DNA from: Sulfurimonas sp.
GTDB taxonomy: Bacteria; Campylobacterota; Campylobacteria; Campylobacterales; Sulfurimonadaceae
NCBI RefSeq assembly: GCF_041583195.1
Contig: NZ_JBFHGL010000001.1
Coordinates: 124,001-188,000, forward strand
Reading direction: 5' to 3'
Length of the DNA stretch: 64,000 bases
Below are positions 30,901-39,141 of the stretch, one piece after another. The translations under genes and the position numbers were made by a program. The first letter of the stretch is position 1, and every line of letters begins with the position of its first letter. The notes beneath the pieces were generated by a model that ran no database searches, had not been told where the DNA came from, and saw only the letters and a program-made list of their open reading frames with translations.

Positions 30901-31676
30901 CAAATATATCTCTAACACATGCAAATCATGGTGATTCAAACACAACTACTATTCCAGATGCCAAACTTGGTTTTGCAGGAGGTCAATACACTGTTACATG
31001 GAATGAAAACAATACATCTAAAGTGCTTAGATTTAACTTTCCAAGACGTGTTGATACATCTGTAAATCCATTTACTGTTTCAGCATCCGGCTTAACCATA
31101 AACGTTAAATCCACATATTCTGGCACAGATATAACTGGGCAAGATATCGGTACTGGTAGCGGTGGTGCTACATTTTTATATGGTCGTACAAATGCTGAAA
31201 GACAGACCTTCCAAGGAGACAGTGGAAATTCATTTATATATTTTGAATCTTTCTGTAACGGGACTGATAGTTTAGGAGTTACTTGTAATAAAACTTTACT
31301 GCCAAATAATGCAAACTTAAACTCAACAAACGATCCAAGATGGTATATAAACACTGCTCATACTGTAAATGATGGAGTTGTAGGAAATATTAATCAAAAA
31401 AATGCGTCAAAAGTTTCCAATACTGCCATTGTTAATGGTGTTCCGACTCAAGTTACTTTAGAGTATGATGAGTCTAGCGGGTATCCATATAAGGCAACAA
31501 TGGAGAATAATGCATCTAGATGGCTGATATATAATAAATATGATAATAGTGACACAAAAAATGAATTTGAGGTTGAGTTTATAAAAAATAATTCAGACTG
31601 GGCAGGCGTAGATGAAGCAAATTCAACGTCAAAAACAGATGGTGCTATTAAAACAAATAGGAGAATAATGTGGTAA
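27906..31676 (+). CDS. Large secreted multidomain protein (Calx-beta, lectin-like, DUF6701/MshQ-like)
   Basis: A 1256-residue exported protein. After a signal peptide (about 1-26, LAFSFSNLNAAA) come an N-terminal beta-sandwich (about 30-130), a Calx-beta domain (about 135-250, DYTTTDGSAIGGSDY, then INAGETEVTI) and an L-type lectin-like domain (about 258-530; YGADGIVAVLYDSA, GGWLGLGIDEYGNY). A Cys-rich stretch follows, then a C-terminal part with FAIRPDKFNIEF as in DUF6701/MshQ proteins of the MSHA pilus. Strong AGGAG before the ATG. The stop overlaps the next gene by 7 nt and three pilin-like genes follow, so I infer a pilus-associated tip or surface adhesin exported with them. The ligand is unknown. 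Confidence 0.78.
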   Translation: MKLSHFKLNFFLPFILAFSFSNLNAAATYDCTSPELIANIDGTTVDANASYSENSSAAQGYTRYFKFNTDVNGILLFSIEKNSLTQIISIGTSCGGDDIYAGADSDEDQSDSVSITSNTDYYIMVEEKNAGQDLIFTLNLNFMTPATIGFEQASYEVLEDVNTADGSTKLMPIKIILSKPVSQDVSIDYTTTDGSAIGGSDYVTYTNKTATINAGETEVTIYMDIIHDVPIEFDENFNLTLSSLSVTDGSVEIGTNSSAEVTILEQVNIPICYEDDFETALDDDWRTLFSSGGFTPQIVDGRLRLTSASTNLATAVTKDYEFKSNENIIIVEFEQYAYGGCGDAHDGLGTYGADGIVAVLYDSAVGETPTPGAFGGSMGYAQKDSQDGFEGGWLGLGIDEYGNYANPTEGRIGGIGFTPNYVSIRGDGNGTSGYEFLASSSELNPPVAVKNTDTAEPRHKYRFTADARDPDHLYITLERDIYDGNGYQVIINKFDAKDGANGQSTTPEYVRFAFTAGTGGGCNNHEIDELKVQGICRAYAPNPPEVSATNADIVNDFTSTADYNAGTKFITTKVSNKPETITGVHLDGSGDAASYTSVDTNLKFRIIPYISDSNCSTKDVLYDTNGNPAVITISNGQVTSNLDVVMPSYANQDTRFYITSMDFSQIYENATVNAICLKNSSEDGNLQGVAQCLNSETTYLNIFGQDTYDRCFAGNGSPCLSQNGGQSCGQEQQTTDFTQEIQDSCGYNPSYGDDYGCLMCTLDSADSGCSSDNFAIRPDKFNIEFTDADVPDLMRSGSTYNATVTASNYGSSTQTLNYNQSKANLTLSESVVNSADGSATVLNGSASLSSESVFSILNGISTDGSVSYEVVGMEFDDVGKVTLILKDKNWARVDLEDDRSMNDPSSTLYNNCNSDGAYICGDLNVTFIPHHFSLEDINMTNNNGSPGTFTYISNIDDANISTFDMAARVEVTVVAENENNNATLNFTNGAAYYENPVGANISLTHANHGDSNTTTIPDAKLGFAGGQYTVTWNENNTSKVLRFNFPRRVDTSVNPFTVSASGLTINVKSTYSGTDITGQDIGTGSGGATFLYGRTNAERQTFQGDSGNSFIYFESFCNGTDSLGVTCNKTLLPNNANLNSTNDPRWYINTAHTVNDGVVGNINQKNASKVSNTAIVNGVPTQVTLEYDESSGYPYKATMENNASRWLIYNKYDNSDTKNEFEVEFIKNNSDWAGVDEANSTSKTDGAIKTNRRIMW

Positions 31677-32311
31677 ACCGTTATGCCAAACGTACAGCAT
31701 TTACTCTTATAGAGCTTATATTTGCGCTGGTTATTATCGCTATTAGTGTAGTATCTATACCTATTATGACGAGTGCTATAGGTAAAGGTGTTGATAACAA
31801 TCTTCTTCAAGAAACAGTATTTGCTGCAGCAGCACAGATAAATCAGGTATTATCCTATAGATGGGATGAAAACTCTGTAGAGACAGATGATCCAGGTGCT
31901 ATAGAAAAGGTCATACAAAGAGCTGCTGGAGTTTGTAATGCAGACAGAATAAAACCAAACGGTCATATATTTCAAGAGAAACATAGAAGATGTCTTGATG
32001 ATGATACAGTAAGAGTTTCTGCAGCATTTGGAAGTGATGGTGGAGAAGCAGTTAGAGACGATATAGATGATTTTCACGGTGTTAATGACACTTTGTTTAC
32101 AAATACGTCTTCAGCAGATGCATATAAACAAAGCTATACATATAGTGTATCTGTAACGCTATCTGATATGAATGGAACTATCGCTGTAAACGATGAAGCA
32201 AAAAAAGTCACTGTAACCGTTTCAAATGAAGCTGGAAACACTGTGTCAGAACTAACTGCTTATACTTTTAATATTGGTGAAGCTGATTATTATAAAAGGA
32301 TGTATCCATGA
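31670..32311 (+). CDS. Type IV pilin-like protein (minor pseudopilin)
   Basis: A 213-residue protein with a class III prepilin leader: short basic N-terminus, then RTAFTLIELIFALVIIAISV, with cleavage expected after Ala and Glu at +5. The -1 residue is Ala instead of the usual Gly. The rest is a polar globular domain with no recognised motif. The start is GTG at 31670, preceded by AGGAG, and overlaps the adhesin stop by 7 nt. The stop overlaps the next pilin gene by 4 nt. By position it resembles MshO/PilV-type minor pilins, but I cannot assign an orthologue. Confidence 0.82.
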   Translation: MVNRYAKRTAFTLIELIFALVIIAISVVSIPIMTSAIGKGVDNNLLQETVFAAAAQINQVLSYRWDENSVETDDPGAIEKVIQRAAGVCNADRIKPNGHIFQEKHRRCLDDDTVRVSAAFGSDGGEAVRDDIDDFHGVNDTLFTNTSSADAYKQSYTYSVSVTLSDMNGTIAVNDEAKKVTVTVSNEAGNTVSELTAYTFNIGEADYYKRMYP

Positions 32312-33216
32312 TACAAAAACCTTCAAAATATTTAAAAAAACCAGCTTTTTCACTTTTAGAACTTATTTTTGTAATAGTAATCATTGGTATTCTTGGCAAG
32401 TTTGGTGTTGAGCTTATGGCTAAAGCATATGAGAACTATATATTTACTAAAATTAACAATACATTACAAAATCAAAGTGGTTCTGCTGTTGAGTTCATAG
32501 CAAAACGATTATCGTACCGTATTCCGGATTCTGTTATTGGAAGAGTTTCCGCATCTGATTATGATGGTGTACAGGATTTAGATACCACAAAAAACTACAG
32601 AGTATTGGAGTGGGTTTCCTTTGATATAGATGGTTGGAGAGGAGTAAATGCTCCTTACTGGAGTGGTATAGCTGATCTAAATGCCTCTAGTAATTCATTT
32701 ATAACTACACCTGAAACTAATGTTACAGCTATTAACAACACAATAGGTACATTGTCTCAAGCTAACAGCGGCATACTTGACTCAGCTCTTTATTTTATAG
32801 GTTCAAATAGTGATGTCCACACTGGTTATGGATGGGATGGAAATGTTACACTATCAGGTCTTGGAGCCACTATGCACCCAATAACTGCAGCTATAAACAA
32901 TAGACTTAGTGCAAACTTTGCAGGAGTTGATCTGTATGAGTACTATAAAATAGCATGGACAGCCAATGCAATAGCTATAGAAGATGATGGGAAAGGCAAC
33001 AATACTTATGACCTAGTATACTACTATGATTATCAACCTTGGGATGCAGAGAGATATTCAGATGCAGGGAAGAATATAAAACGTGCTGTAATTATGGAAA
33101 ACGTACCAACTTTTCAATTTCGTGCAGTCGGTTCAATGCTAAAAATTCAAGTTTGTGTAAAAAGTGAACTAACAGATGGAGCACATGCAATATGCAAAGA
33201 AAAAACCGTATTCTAA
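32308..33216 (+). CDS. Type IV pilin-like protein (PilW/MshO-like minor pilin)
   Basis: A 302-residue protein with prepilin leader KKPAFSLLELIFVIVIIGIL, again with Ala at -1 and Glu at +5, and a long globular C-terminal domain. The size is nearer to large minor pilins (PilW or GspK-like) than to the major pilin. It overlaps the previous gene by 4 nt and the next by 25 nt. The C-terminal cysteines (QVCVKSELTDGAHAIC) may form a disulfide, as in many pilins. Prepilin peptidase and the assembly ATPase are not in this window. Confidence 0.82.
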   Translation: MIQKPSKYLKKPAFSLLELIFVIVIIGILGKFGVELMAKAYENYIFTKINNTLQNQSGSAVEFIAKRLSYRIPDSVIGRVSASDYDGVQDLDTTKNYRVLEWVSFDIDGWRGVNAPYWSGIADLNASSNSFITTPETNVTAINNTIGTLSQANSGILDSALYFIGSNSDVHTGYGWDGNVTLSGLGATMHPITAAINNRLSANFAGVDLYEYYKIAWTANAIAIEDDGKGNNTYDLVYYYDYQPWDAERYSDAGKNIKRAVIMENVPTFQFRAVGSMLKIQVCVKSELTDGAHAICKEKTVF

Positions 33217-33659
33217 ACCGTTCTGGCTTTGCCATGATCATGGCAGTTGGTGTGATTATCTTAATATCAACAATAATGTTACTCTCACTAAACACTACAG
33301 CTTCAACTTCAAAAAGAACAGTAGATCTATTCTTATATGAACAAACAGAACTTCATGCAAAAGGTGCTATAGAATATGCTTTATATGATATAGCAACAAA
33401 TGGCTGTCAAAATTCTAGAAATATATCTGAACTTGATGGTGTATATGATATAAATATCTCTATGAAGTATTCTTACACAAATGAAACAGGGGCAAACACT
33501 ACATCAAGTAACGGTTGTACAAATCTTACACCTACAACTGCCATTACTACTGATGAGCAAAACGGAACAGTTATGATGGATATAACTGTAACTGTACCTA
33601 GCAGTGTTACAGGAACAGAACCTGTTACTTTTTTTAGAAGAACAATACAAAAACTATGA
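33192..33659 (+). CDS. PilX-like minor pilin
   Basis: A 155-residue protein with leader NRSGFAMIMAVGVIILISTI. Gly is at the cleavage site, but the +5 Glu is missing (FAMIM), as in PilX/GspK-type proteins that cap the pilus. A helix continues with SKRTVDLFLYEQTELHAKGA, typical of the PilX N-terminal region. It overlaps the previous gene by 25 nt and ends the adhesin/pilin operon; its stop lies 1 nt before the -10 box of hpf. Confidence 0.78.
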   Translation: MQRKNRILNRSGFAMIMAVGVIILISTIMLLSLNTTASTSKRTVDLFLYEQTELHAKGAIEYALYDIATNGCQNSRNISELDGVYDINISMKYSYTNETGANTTSSNGCTNLTPTTAITTDEQNGTVMMDITVTVPSSVTGTEPVTFFRRTIQKL

Positions 33660-33665
33660 TATAAT
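33660..33665 (+). promoter_or_regulatory. -10 box of long-form hpf
   Basis: TATAAT starts immediately after the stop codon of the PilX-like gene. Predicted start about 33672, giving a leader of about 23 nt with AAGGA before the hpf ATG. hpf therefore has its own promoter, separate from the pilin operon. Confidence 0.65.
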
Positions 33666-33694
33666 TCGCGACTTAAAACTTAAAAAGGATTGAT

Positions 33695-34228
33695 ATGAAT
33701 ATCTCCCTAACTGGAAGACATTTAGAATTAACAGAGCCGATTAAAGCTCATATGACTTCATCTATAGAAACTCTTAACAAATACAATATGGGAATTACAA
33801 GTGTGAATGTTGTAGCATCTGCTCAAAGTAAAAAAGGTAAAGAACATTCAATGGTTGAGTTTGTTATCAGTATGGCTGGTAAAAACTCTGTTATCATAAA
33901 ACAAAATGATGATGATCTTTACGCTGCTATCGATATGGCAATTGAGCGTGCTCAAAAAGCTCTTCGTCGTATGCACGATAAAGAAGTTGATCATCAAAAA
34001 GTTGGTCTAAATGAGATTAAAGCTGAAAACGTAGATGTTAAAGAGACTGCTGAAGCAATGGAAGACGAAATCGTTCCTGTTGAACTTGATCTTTACAAAC
34101 CTCGTGAAGTTGAAGATGTATTAAACGATCTAAAAGAGGGAAACAAAATGTTTGAAATCTTTTTAGATAATGAAGATAAAACTCGCGTACTTTATAAAAG
34201 AAATGATGGAAAGTTCGGACTATATTAA
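33695..34228 (+). CDS. hpf: Long-form ribosome hibernation-promoting factor
   Basis: Long HPF dimerises idle 70S ribosomes into 100S particles. The 177-residue protein has the N-terminal S30AE domain (MNISLTGRHLELTEPIKAHM, then AIDMAIERAQKALRRMHDKE), a linker and the C-terminal dimerisation domain (VELDLYKPREVEDVL, RVLYKRNDGKFGLY). Own promoter with TATAAT at 33660. A shorter paralogue lies at 55759-56088. It converges with recG, the two overlapping by 9 nt within a shared hairpin. Confidence 0.93.
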   Translation: MNISLTGRHLELTEPIKAHMTSSIETLNKYNMGITSVNVVASAQSKKGKEHSMVEFVISMAGKNSVIIKQNDDDLYAAIDMAIERAQKALRRMHDKEVDHQKVGLNEIKAENVDVKETAEAMEDEIVPVELDLYKPREVEDVLNDLKEGNKMFEIFLDNEDKTRVLYKRNDGKFGLY

Positions 34229-34234
34229 TAGTCC
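34217..34234. terminator. Bidirectional hairpin at the hpf/recG convergence
   Basis: GGACTAT, loop ATTA, ATAGTCC followed on the plus strand by CCTTTT. The hpf TAA (34226-34228) and recG TAG (34220-34222) both lie inside the hairpin. Confidence 0.6.
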
Positions 34235-36007
34235 CCTTTTCACTTCACTAACTATTTTTTCATCCTCAGCTAAATCTATCCACTTGAACTGACTACCACT
34301 TTGATTAACACCCTTTAGTAGGTCACCACTTTTTCTATACTTTAGATCCATATTTGCAATATCAAAACCGCTACTGGTATAACAAAATTCATCTAATCTA
34401 TCAGAAAATGAAGTGTTTGTATAAAGATAACAATACCCTTTAAGACCTGTCCTACTCACACGACCACGAAGCTGATGAAGAGTTGATAACCCTAGTCTCT
34501 CAGCACCTACAATAACAACTGAGCTAAGTTTTGGCAGAGATATACCAACTTCTACAACGGTTGTAGCTATTAAAATATTTCCATGTTTTGCAAAATCAAG
34601 TAGTACCTGTTCTTTATCTTTATCTTTTCCGTGAGTTACATATACATCGTCAAAATTTTTCTCCCAATATGAGCGTGCTTCATCGATACTCTGATATTCT
34701 AACATCTCACTCTGCTCAACTAATGGATATACTAAAAGGACTTGATTCCCTTTAGTTATTTCATCTTTTATATGTTCAAGAAGATCTTTAAAATCTTGTT
34801 TATGTATAACCTTGCTTGTAATATCTTTGTCAAACGGTGTAGAGGTGATCAAGCTTACATCTATATGTGCAGTTTCTATCATAGCTTGTGTACGAGGAAT
34901 TGGCGTTGCAGAAAACTGTAAGTAATGTGGTTTTTTATCTCCGCTGCTTACTAATTTTTCTAACATATTCCTCTGCTGTGTTCCAAAACGATGCTGTTCA
35001 TCTACCATTACCAAACTTGCTACTGGAAGTTCTCTGTATAAAAGTGCATGCGTACCTATGATCAGATCATATCCGTTTAAGTCTTCTTTTTTAGACTTGT
35101 TTGTAACAAGTGTTATTTTCATCATTGGCAAAAATTTTTTAGCTTCTTCATAAAGCTGATTTGCAAGTATTGTTGTAGGAGACATTAGAATAGACTTGTT
35201 TGGATAGTTCATGTATGCCGATGCTAGTATAACCATAGTTTTACCGCTTCCTACATCACCTACAATCATGCGCTTTGCAGCTACATTTTTTAAAAGATCA
35301 TGTTTTATATCGTCAATAGCTTCTACTTGCTTTTGTGTAAGTTCAAACGGTAGTGTCTTAGCCCATTCTTCATAATCTTGTACAGATGAGCTAATAGCAT
35401 TAAAATATCTCCTTTTAACACTTAACTTCTTCATATATGAGAAAAGCTCTGTATATTTTAAAGCATTTAAGCTAGCCTCGTCCAACTCTTTTTTTGGCAT
35501 TGCAGTTGGAAAATGAAGTTTTATGATCTCTTCTGCTACTTTTTCTTTTAAACCTTCATCAACTAAACAATCAATTGTAAGATTATTCTGAATAAACCTT
35601 TGTAAGACATCACTACGTAGTTTAGACTTGTATTTTGGAGTTATAGATCCTACCTGCGAGATCTTTTTTGGCATAGTGATTGAGCATTTCCCCATTTTAC
35701 AATCACACAATCCGTAAAAATAATTTCTCTCACCGATTTTAAACTGATGTATCATATACGGTTTTGGACGAAAAAGAACACCGTGGATAGTATGTCCAAA
35801 ATTATGTGCATAAAAAGTGACTTGAATAGAATTTGGAGCACGATAGACAGACTCTACAGTAGCATCGATTACTTGCGATGTATGCTCTACTAAAGAGCTG
35901 TTTATTCGGTAGTCTTCATAAGATGAGGGGATAATTAAAGAGAGTTCAATAAATGAAGAGATACCTAGTTTTTTAAACTTTTCACTTTGCTCATTTGTTA
36001 ACTTCAT
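34220..36007 (-). CDS. recG: ATP-dependent DNA helicase RecG
   Basis: RecG remodels stalled forks and Holliday junctions. The 595-residue protein shows the wedge domain at the N-terminus and the SF2 motifs: Walker A MIVGDVGSGKTMVILASAYM, DEQH box (MVDEQHRFGTQQR), FSATPIPRT, and the C-terminal motifs TTVVEVGISLP and HQLRGRVSRTGLKGYCYLY. It is about 100 residues shorter than E. coli RecG, a trait I recall for epsilonproteobacterial forms, with the reduction mainly in the N-terminal part. Convergent with hpf (9-nt overlap). Confidence 0.94.
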   Translation of the reverse strand: MKLTNEQSEKFKKLGISSFIELSLIIPSSYEDYRINSSLVEHTSQVIDATVESVYRAPNSIQVTFYAHNFGHTIHGVLFRPKPYMIHQFKIGERNYFYGLCDCKMGKCSITMPKKISQVGSITPKYKSKLRSDVLQRFIQNNLTIDCLVDEGLKEKVAEEIIKLHFPTAMPKKELDEASLNALKYTELFSYMKKLSVKRRYFNAISSSVQDYEEWAKTLPFELTQKQVEAIDDIKHDLLKNVAAKRMIVGDVGSGKTMVILASAYMNYPNKSILMSPTTILANQLYEEAKKFLPMMKITLVTNKSKKEDLNGYDLIIGTHALLYRELPVASLVMVDEQHRFGTQQRNMLEKLVSSGDKKPHYLQFSATPIPRTQAMIETAHIDVSLITSTPFDKDITSKVIHKQDFKDLLEHIKDEITKGNQVLLVYPLVEQSEMLEYQSIDEARSYWEKNFDDVYVTHGKDKDKEQVLLDFAKHGNILIATTVVEVGISLPKLSSVVIVGAERLGLSTLHQLRGRVSRTGLKGYCYLYTNTSFSDRLDEFCYTSSGFDIANMDLKYRKSGDLLKGVNQSGSQFKWIDLAEDEKIVSEVKRGLLI

Positions 36008-36074
36008 TTTTACTTCTTTTACATATGGATATCTATAATATTACTTTATTTCATAATATATAGTCAAAATTATT

Positions 36075-37445
36075 TCATTTTGACATATTTGTATTAAATT
36101 TATATGTAAATTGAAAAAACATTTTACTTGCATTATTGTTTGCTATATTGTTCTTTATAATAAAATCACCAGCTTTTAAATAAGATCCTATAGCCAAAAT
36201 ATCTAATGATTTGTCAACTTTGTACTTTAATACAAAATCATATTCATCACCTATATGTGTATAACTATTTAGACCTATATTTTTATATTTGTAATATGTC
36301 CAACTGTCATTTGCATTTGCTAAATTGAAGTGGTGATAAATGAACTCTGTAGAAAAATCTTTTAGTGGGTATAATGATATTGAAGCTTGAAGGTCTTTCA
36401 TGTTTGACCATGCCATAGCATCAAGACGTCCATAATGTTCTCCATCGGTAGCACCAAACGGTGTTGAGAATGTTTGAGATGTATTATCATTAGAGTCTTT
36501 ATCACCTGATGCATATACCCTTCCAAATGAAATCTTGGTTTTATAGTTGTTATCAAACATATAACCTGCTTTTAGAACATATCCATATGCTCTAATATCT
36601 ATACTACCTTTTTTACCATGCTCTTTGGCAAATGTAGCATCATATATTAGTCCAGGTGTTTTTTTAAATGAACGAAGTCCGTAATAGTAGATATTTTCTT
36701 CATCTTTAACAATATGATGTAAGTTATTTCGCCATGCAAAGAATGGTTCTATATTAGTATACTTATACTCAAAATGGCTATATAGTCCTACACCTTGGAA
36801 TCGATGTTTTTTTAATATACTAAAATCATCAGTCTCTTTAACTCTTACTTGACCGTACCATATATCAAAAAAATCATTATCATTTTTATAAGATAGGTGT
36901 GCAGCATCCCATAACCAACCTATGGTATTTCCCCAGTTTCCAGGTCCAAATATACGTTTATCACCATAACCCAACTGTTGACGACCAAGAGTAAAAGTTA
37001 ACTCTTTTATTAAAACACCTCTTTTTTTCGCATAAGCCTCAAAGAGTTCTAAATGGTCATCATAGTAACTCATCATATATTCATCTGGAGTTCCTTGATT
37101 TATTATAAAATCATTAGGTTTTAAAGAAGAGTTATACCCGCGAGAATCATACATGTGGATCTTAAATTCATAATCTGGATATGGTATGTATTTAAATCCT
37201 GAAACTATCTGTTGAAGGTAAATATTATCATCTGGATCACCTATAAGTGATTGATCATTACCATAAGCTTTTTTATTAATTCCATTATATGAATCAATAC
37301 GTCCACGGTATTTAAAACTAAACTCTAAATTATCATTAACACTATCTTCAGTTTTAGTGTTTGATAACTCTATAGCACTTAAGTTTGATGTTACAAGTAT
37401 TACACACAAAATTTTTTTAATACGTGTAATATTAAAAACCTTCAA
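36075..37445 (-). CDS. Alginate-export-type outer membrane porin
   Basis: A 456-residue exported protein with signal peptide (about residues 8-25, IKKILCVILVTSNLSAIEL) and a barrel-like pattern of alternating aromatic strands. The segment LTFTLGRQQLGYGDKRIFGP with NTIGWLWDAAHLSY matches the alginate export (AlgE-like, DUF1302-type) family motif LGRQ.L.YGD.R. Many members are general porins for acidic or hydrophobic solutes, so alginate transport is not implied. It is the last gene of the tight minus-strand series that begins at kdsA; the thioredoxin-like gene ends 1 nt before it. Confidence 0.78.
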   Translation of the reverse strand: MKVFNITRIKKILCVILVTSNLSAIELSNTKTEDSVNDNLEFSFKYRGRIDSYNGINKKAYGNDQSLIGDPDDNIYLQQIVSGFKYIPYPDYEFKIHMYDSRGYNSSLKPNDFIINQGTPDEYMMSYYDDHLELFEAYAKKRGVLIKELTFTLGRQQLGYGDKRIFGPGNWGNTIGWLWDAAHLSYKNDNDFFDIWYGQVRVKETDDFSILKKHRFQGVGLYSHFEYKYTNIEPFFAWRNNLHHIVKDEENIYYYGLRSFKKTPGLIYDATFAKEHGKKGSIDIRAYGYVLKAGYMFDNNYKTKISFGRVYASGDKDSNDNTSQTFSTPFGATDGEHYGRLDAMAWSNMKDLQASISLYPLKDFSTEFIYHHFNLANANDSWTYYKYKNIGLNSYTHIGDEYDFVLKYKVDKSLDILAIGSYLKAGDFIIKNNIANNNASKMFFQFTYKFNTNMSK

Positions 37446-37446
37446 T

Positions 37447-37842
37447 TTAATATTCCGTTACACCGGCTTTTAAAATTTTTAAAAAGAACAGTCCTGTTTT
37501 CCCGCCAATTAAACTTTCTTGAATCAAAGAATTATCATCTCTGACAAAGTGAAATACAGGTGTCATTTTTACCTGCATTTTTTTTGGTGCATCGTTTTTA
37601 TGTATATTTACATACACAGGAATATAGTTCTCGTTAATATAACTATATATCATCTCATCTATAAATACATTCTCTTTCATAAACTCACAAGCACCACAGT
37701 CTTCTCTGTTCATAAATAGAAGCATCGGCTTTTTTTGTTTTTTAGATAATTTAACAGCTTCAGTATAAGTTTTTATCCACTTTATATTTTCCGATGCACT
37801 TACAGTTAGTGTCATTAATATAATTAAAATTATACTCTTCAT
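37447..37842 (-). CDS. Periplasmic thioredoxin-fold protein
   Basis: A 131-residue protein with signal peptide (1-17, SIILIILMTLTVSASE) and a thioredoxin fold with redox motif Cys49-Gly-Ala-Cys52 (NREDCGACEFMKENVF). The cis-Pro loop is KMTPVFHFV. This is the thioredoxin_7/DUF255-like type often seen in periplasmic disulfide or cytochrome maturation contexts. It lies between an M16 homologue (14 nt upstream) and the porin gene (1 nt downstream). A related protein is encoded at 50377-50784. Substrate unknown. Confidence 0.78.
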   Translation of the reverse strand: MKSIILIILMTLTVSASENIKWIKTYTEAVKLSKKQKKPMLLFMNREDCGACEFMKENVFIDEMIYSYINENYIPVYVNIHKNDAPKKMQVKMTPVFHFVRDDNSLIQESLIGGKTGLFFLKILKAGVTEY

Positions 37843-37856
37843 ATACTATAGCCCTT

Positions 37857-39140
37857 TTACTTCGTAACTATTGCAAAGCTAAGTTCAAGTATCTCTTTAT
37901 GCTCTTTAATATATTTATTTAGCTCATCTAAACTTAACTCTTTGATCTTTTCCAGTTCTATTTCTGAATTGTCTAAAGGAAGACCCCTATAGTAGTGTTG
38001 AAAAGTTCTGCTGAGTCTTTGACTTAAAGTCTCAACTCTTAAAGGCTCACTTCCAAGTAAAAACTTCTTAGTTTGATCCAGTTCATCTTGTGTAACACCT
38101 TTTTTTACAAACTCTTTTATTACATTTTTTACTGTTTTTTTAGCATCATCCATCGATTCTATTTTTGTTTGAAGATAACCGCTAAAATATGAAGAAGATT
38201 TATTTACGTTTACTCTGGCATAAGCAGAATATGCAAGTCCTTTTTTTACTCTGATCTCTTCCATCAGACGGCTTCCAAAACCACCAGTACCCAATATAAA
38301 AGTAGCTACACGAGCTTTAAAATAATCATCATCGCTAACTTTCATATTATAAGGCGAACCAAAGTATACATAAGCTTGTTCAGTCTCTTTTTTTAGAATA
38401 TTCTCATTAGCTTTATCTGTAACATTATATGTTTTCAGTTCAGACATCTTTCCTTCTGGCATTTTAGAAATTATATTTTTTAATTTTGTTTTTACATCGT
38501 TTAAAGCTATATCTCCGCCTACTACTACAATTAGTCTGCTGCTTACAATATGCTCTTTTAAAAAGCTTTTTATGTCTTTGAGATCTATAGATTTTACACT
38601 ATCTATCGTTCCTGATGATGGATTAGCTAAAGGGGTATTTTTAAACATTATAGATTTCAACTCGTTTGATGCCACATAATCAAAATCATTTTGCTTTCTT
38701 GCCAATGCCCCAAGTCTAACCGTTTTTACTTTCTTTAGTGCATCGTTGCTCAAGTTTGGATCGCCTAAAAGCATATCAAAATACTTTAGTGCATCGTCAA
38801 ACTCCTCTTTAATACTTCCAACTTCTATAACAAAAGTCTCTCGACCTGTTGTTGCAGAAATATGTATAGCTTTAGCTTCTAGTGCTTCTGCAAACTTAGA
38901 TGAGCCTAATTTTTTAGTACCCTCACCCATCATAGATGCACTTAGTTTTGCAAGTCCCGCTTTATCATCGTCTTCTATACTTCCAGAGTTTTGAAAAACA
39001 AACTGCATGTTTACAAGCGGTAGTCTTTTGTCTTTTTCAAAAATTACCGGTATTTTAAGATCATCTACTTTTATATATTCTACTTTTGCTGCCATTAAAA
39101 TTTGTCCTGTTAAAAAAAATAATACTAAGAGTTTTAACAT
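37857..39140 (-). CDS. M16-family peptidase homologue lacking the zinc motif
   Basis: A 427-residue exported protein (signal peptide 1-17, LVLFFLTGQILMAAK) with the two-domain M16B layout. The C-terminal half keeps GSRLMEEIRVKKGLAYSAYA, the usual Arg/Tyr substrate-binding region. In the N-terminal half the zinc motif HxxEH is replaced: GLAKLSASMMGEGT stands where GxxHFLEHMxFxGT is expected, so His, Glu and His are all gone. It is therefore probably a non-catalytic subunit or pseudopeptidase; no active partner is encoded nearby. It sits 1 nt after mqnC in the same operon. Confidence 0.8.
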   Translation of the reverse strand: MLKLLVLFFLTGQILMAAKVEYIKVDDLKIPVIFEKDKRLPLVNMQFVFQNSGSIEDDDKAGLAKLSASMMGEGTKKLGSSKFAEALEAKAIHISATTGRETFVIEVGSIKEEFDDALKYFDMLLGDPNLSNDALKKVKTVRLGALARKQNDFDYVASNELKSIMFKNTPLANPSSGTIDSVKSIDLKDIKSFLKEHIVSSRLIVVVGGDIALNDVKTKLKNIISKMPEGKMSELKTYNVTDKANENILKKETEQAYVYFGSPYNMKVSDDDYFKARVATFILGTGGFGSRLMEEIRVKKGLAYSAYARVNVNKSSSYFSGYLQTKIESMDDAKKTVKNVIKEFVKKGVTQDELDQTKKFLLGSEPLRVETLSQRLSRTFQHYYRGLPLDNSEIELEKIKELSLDELNKYIKEHKEILELSFAIVTK

Positions 39141-39141
39141 C

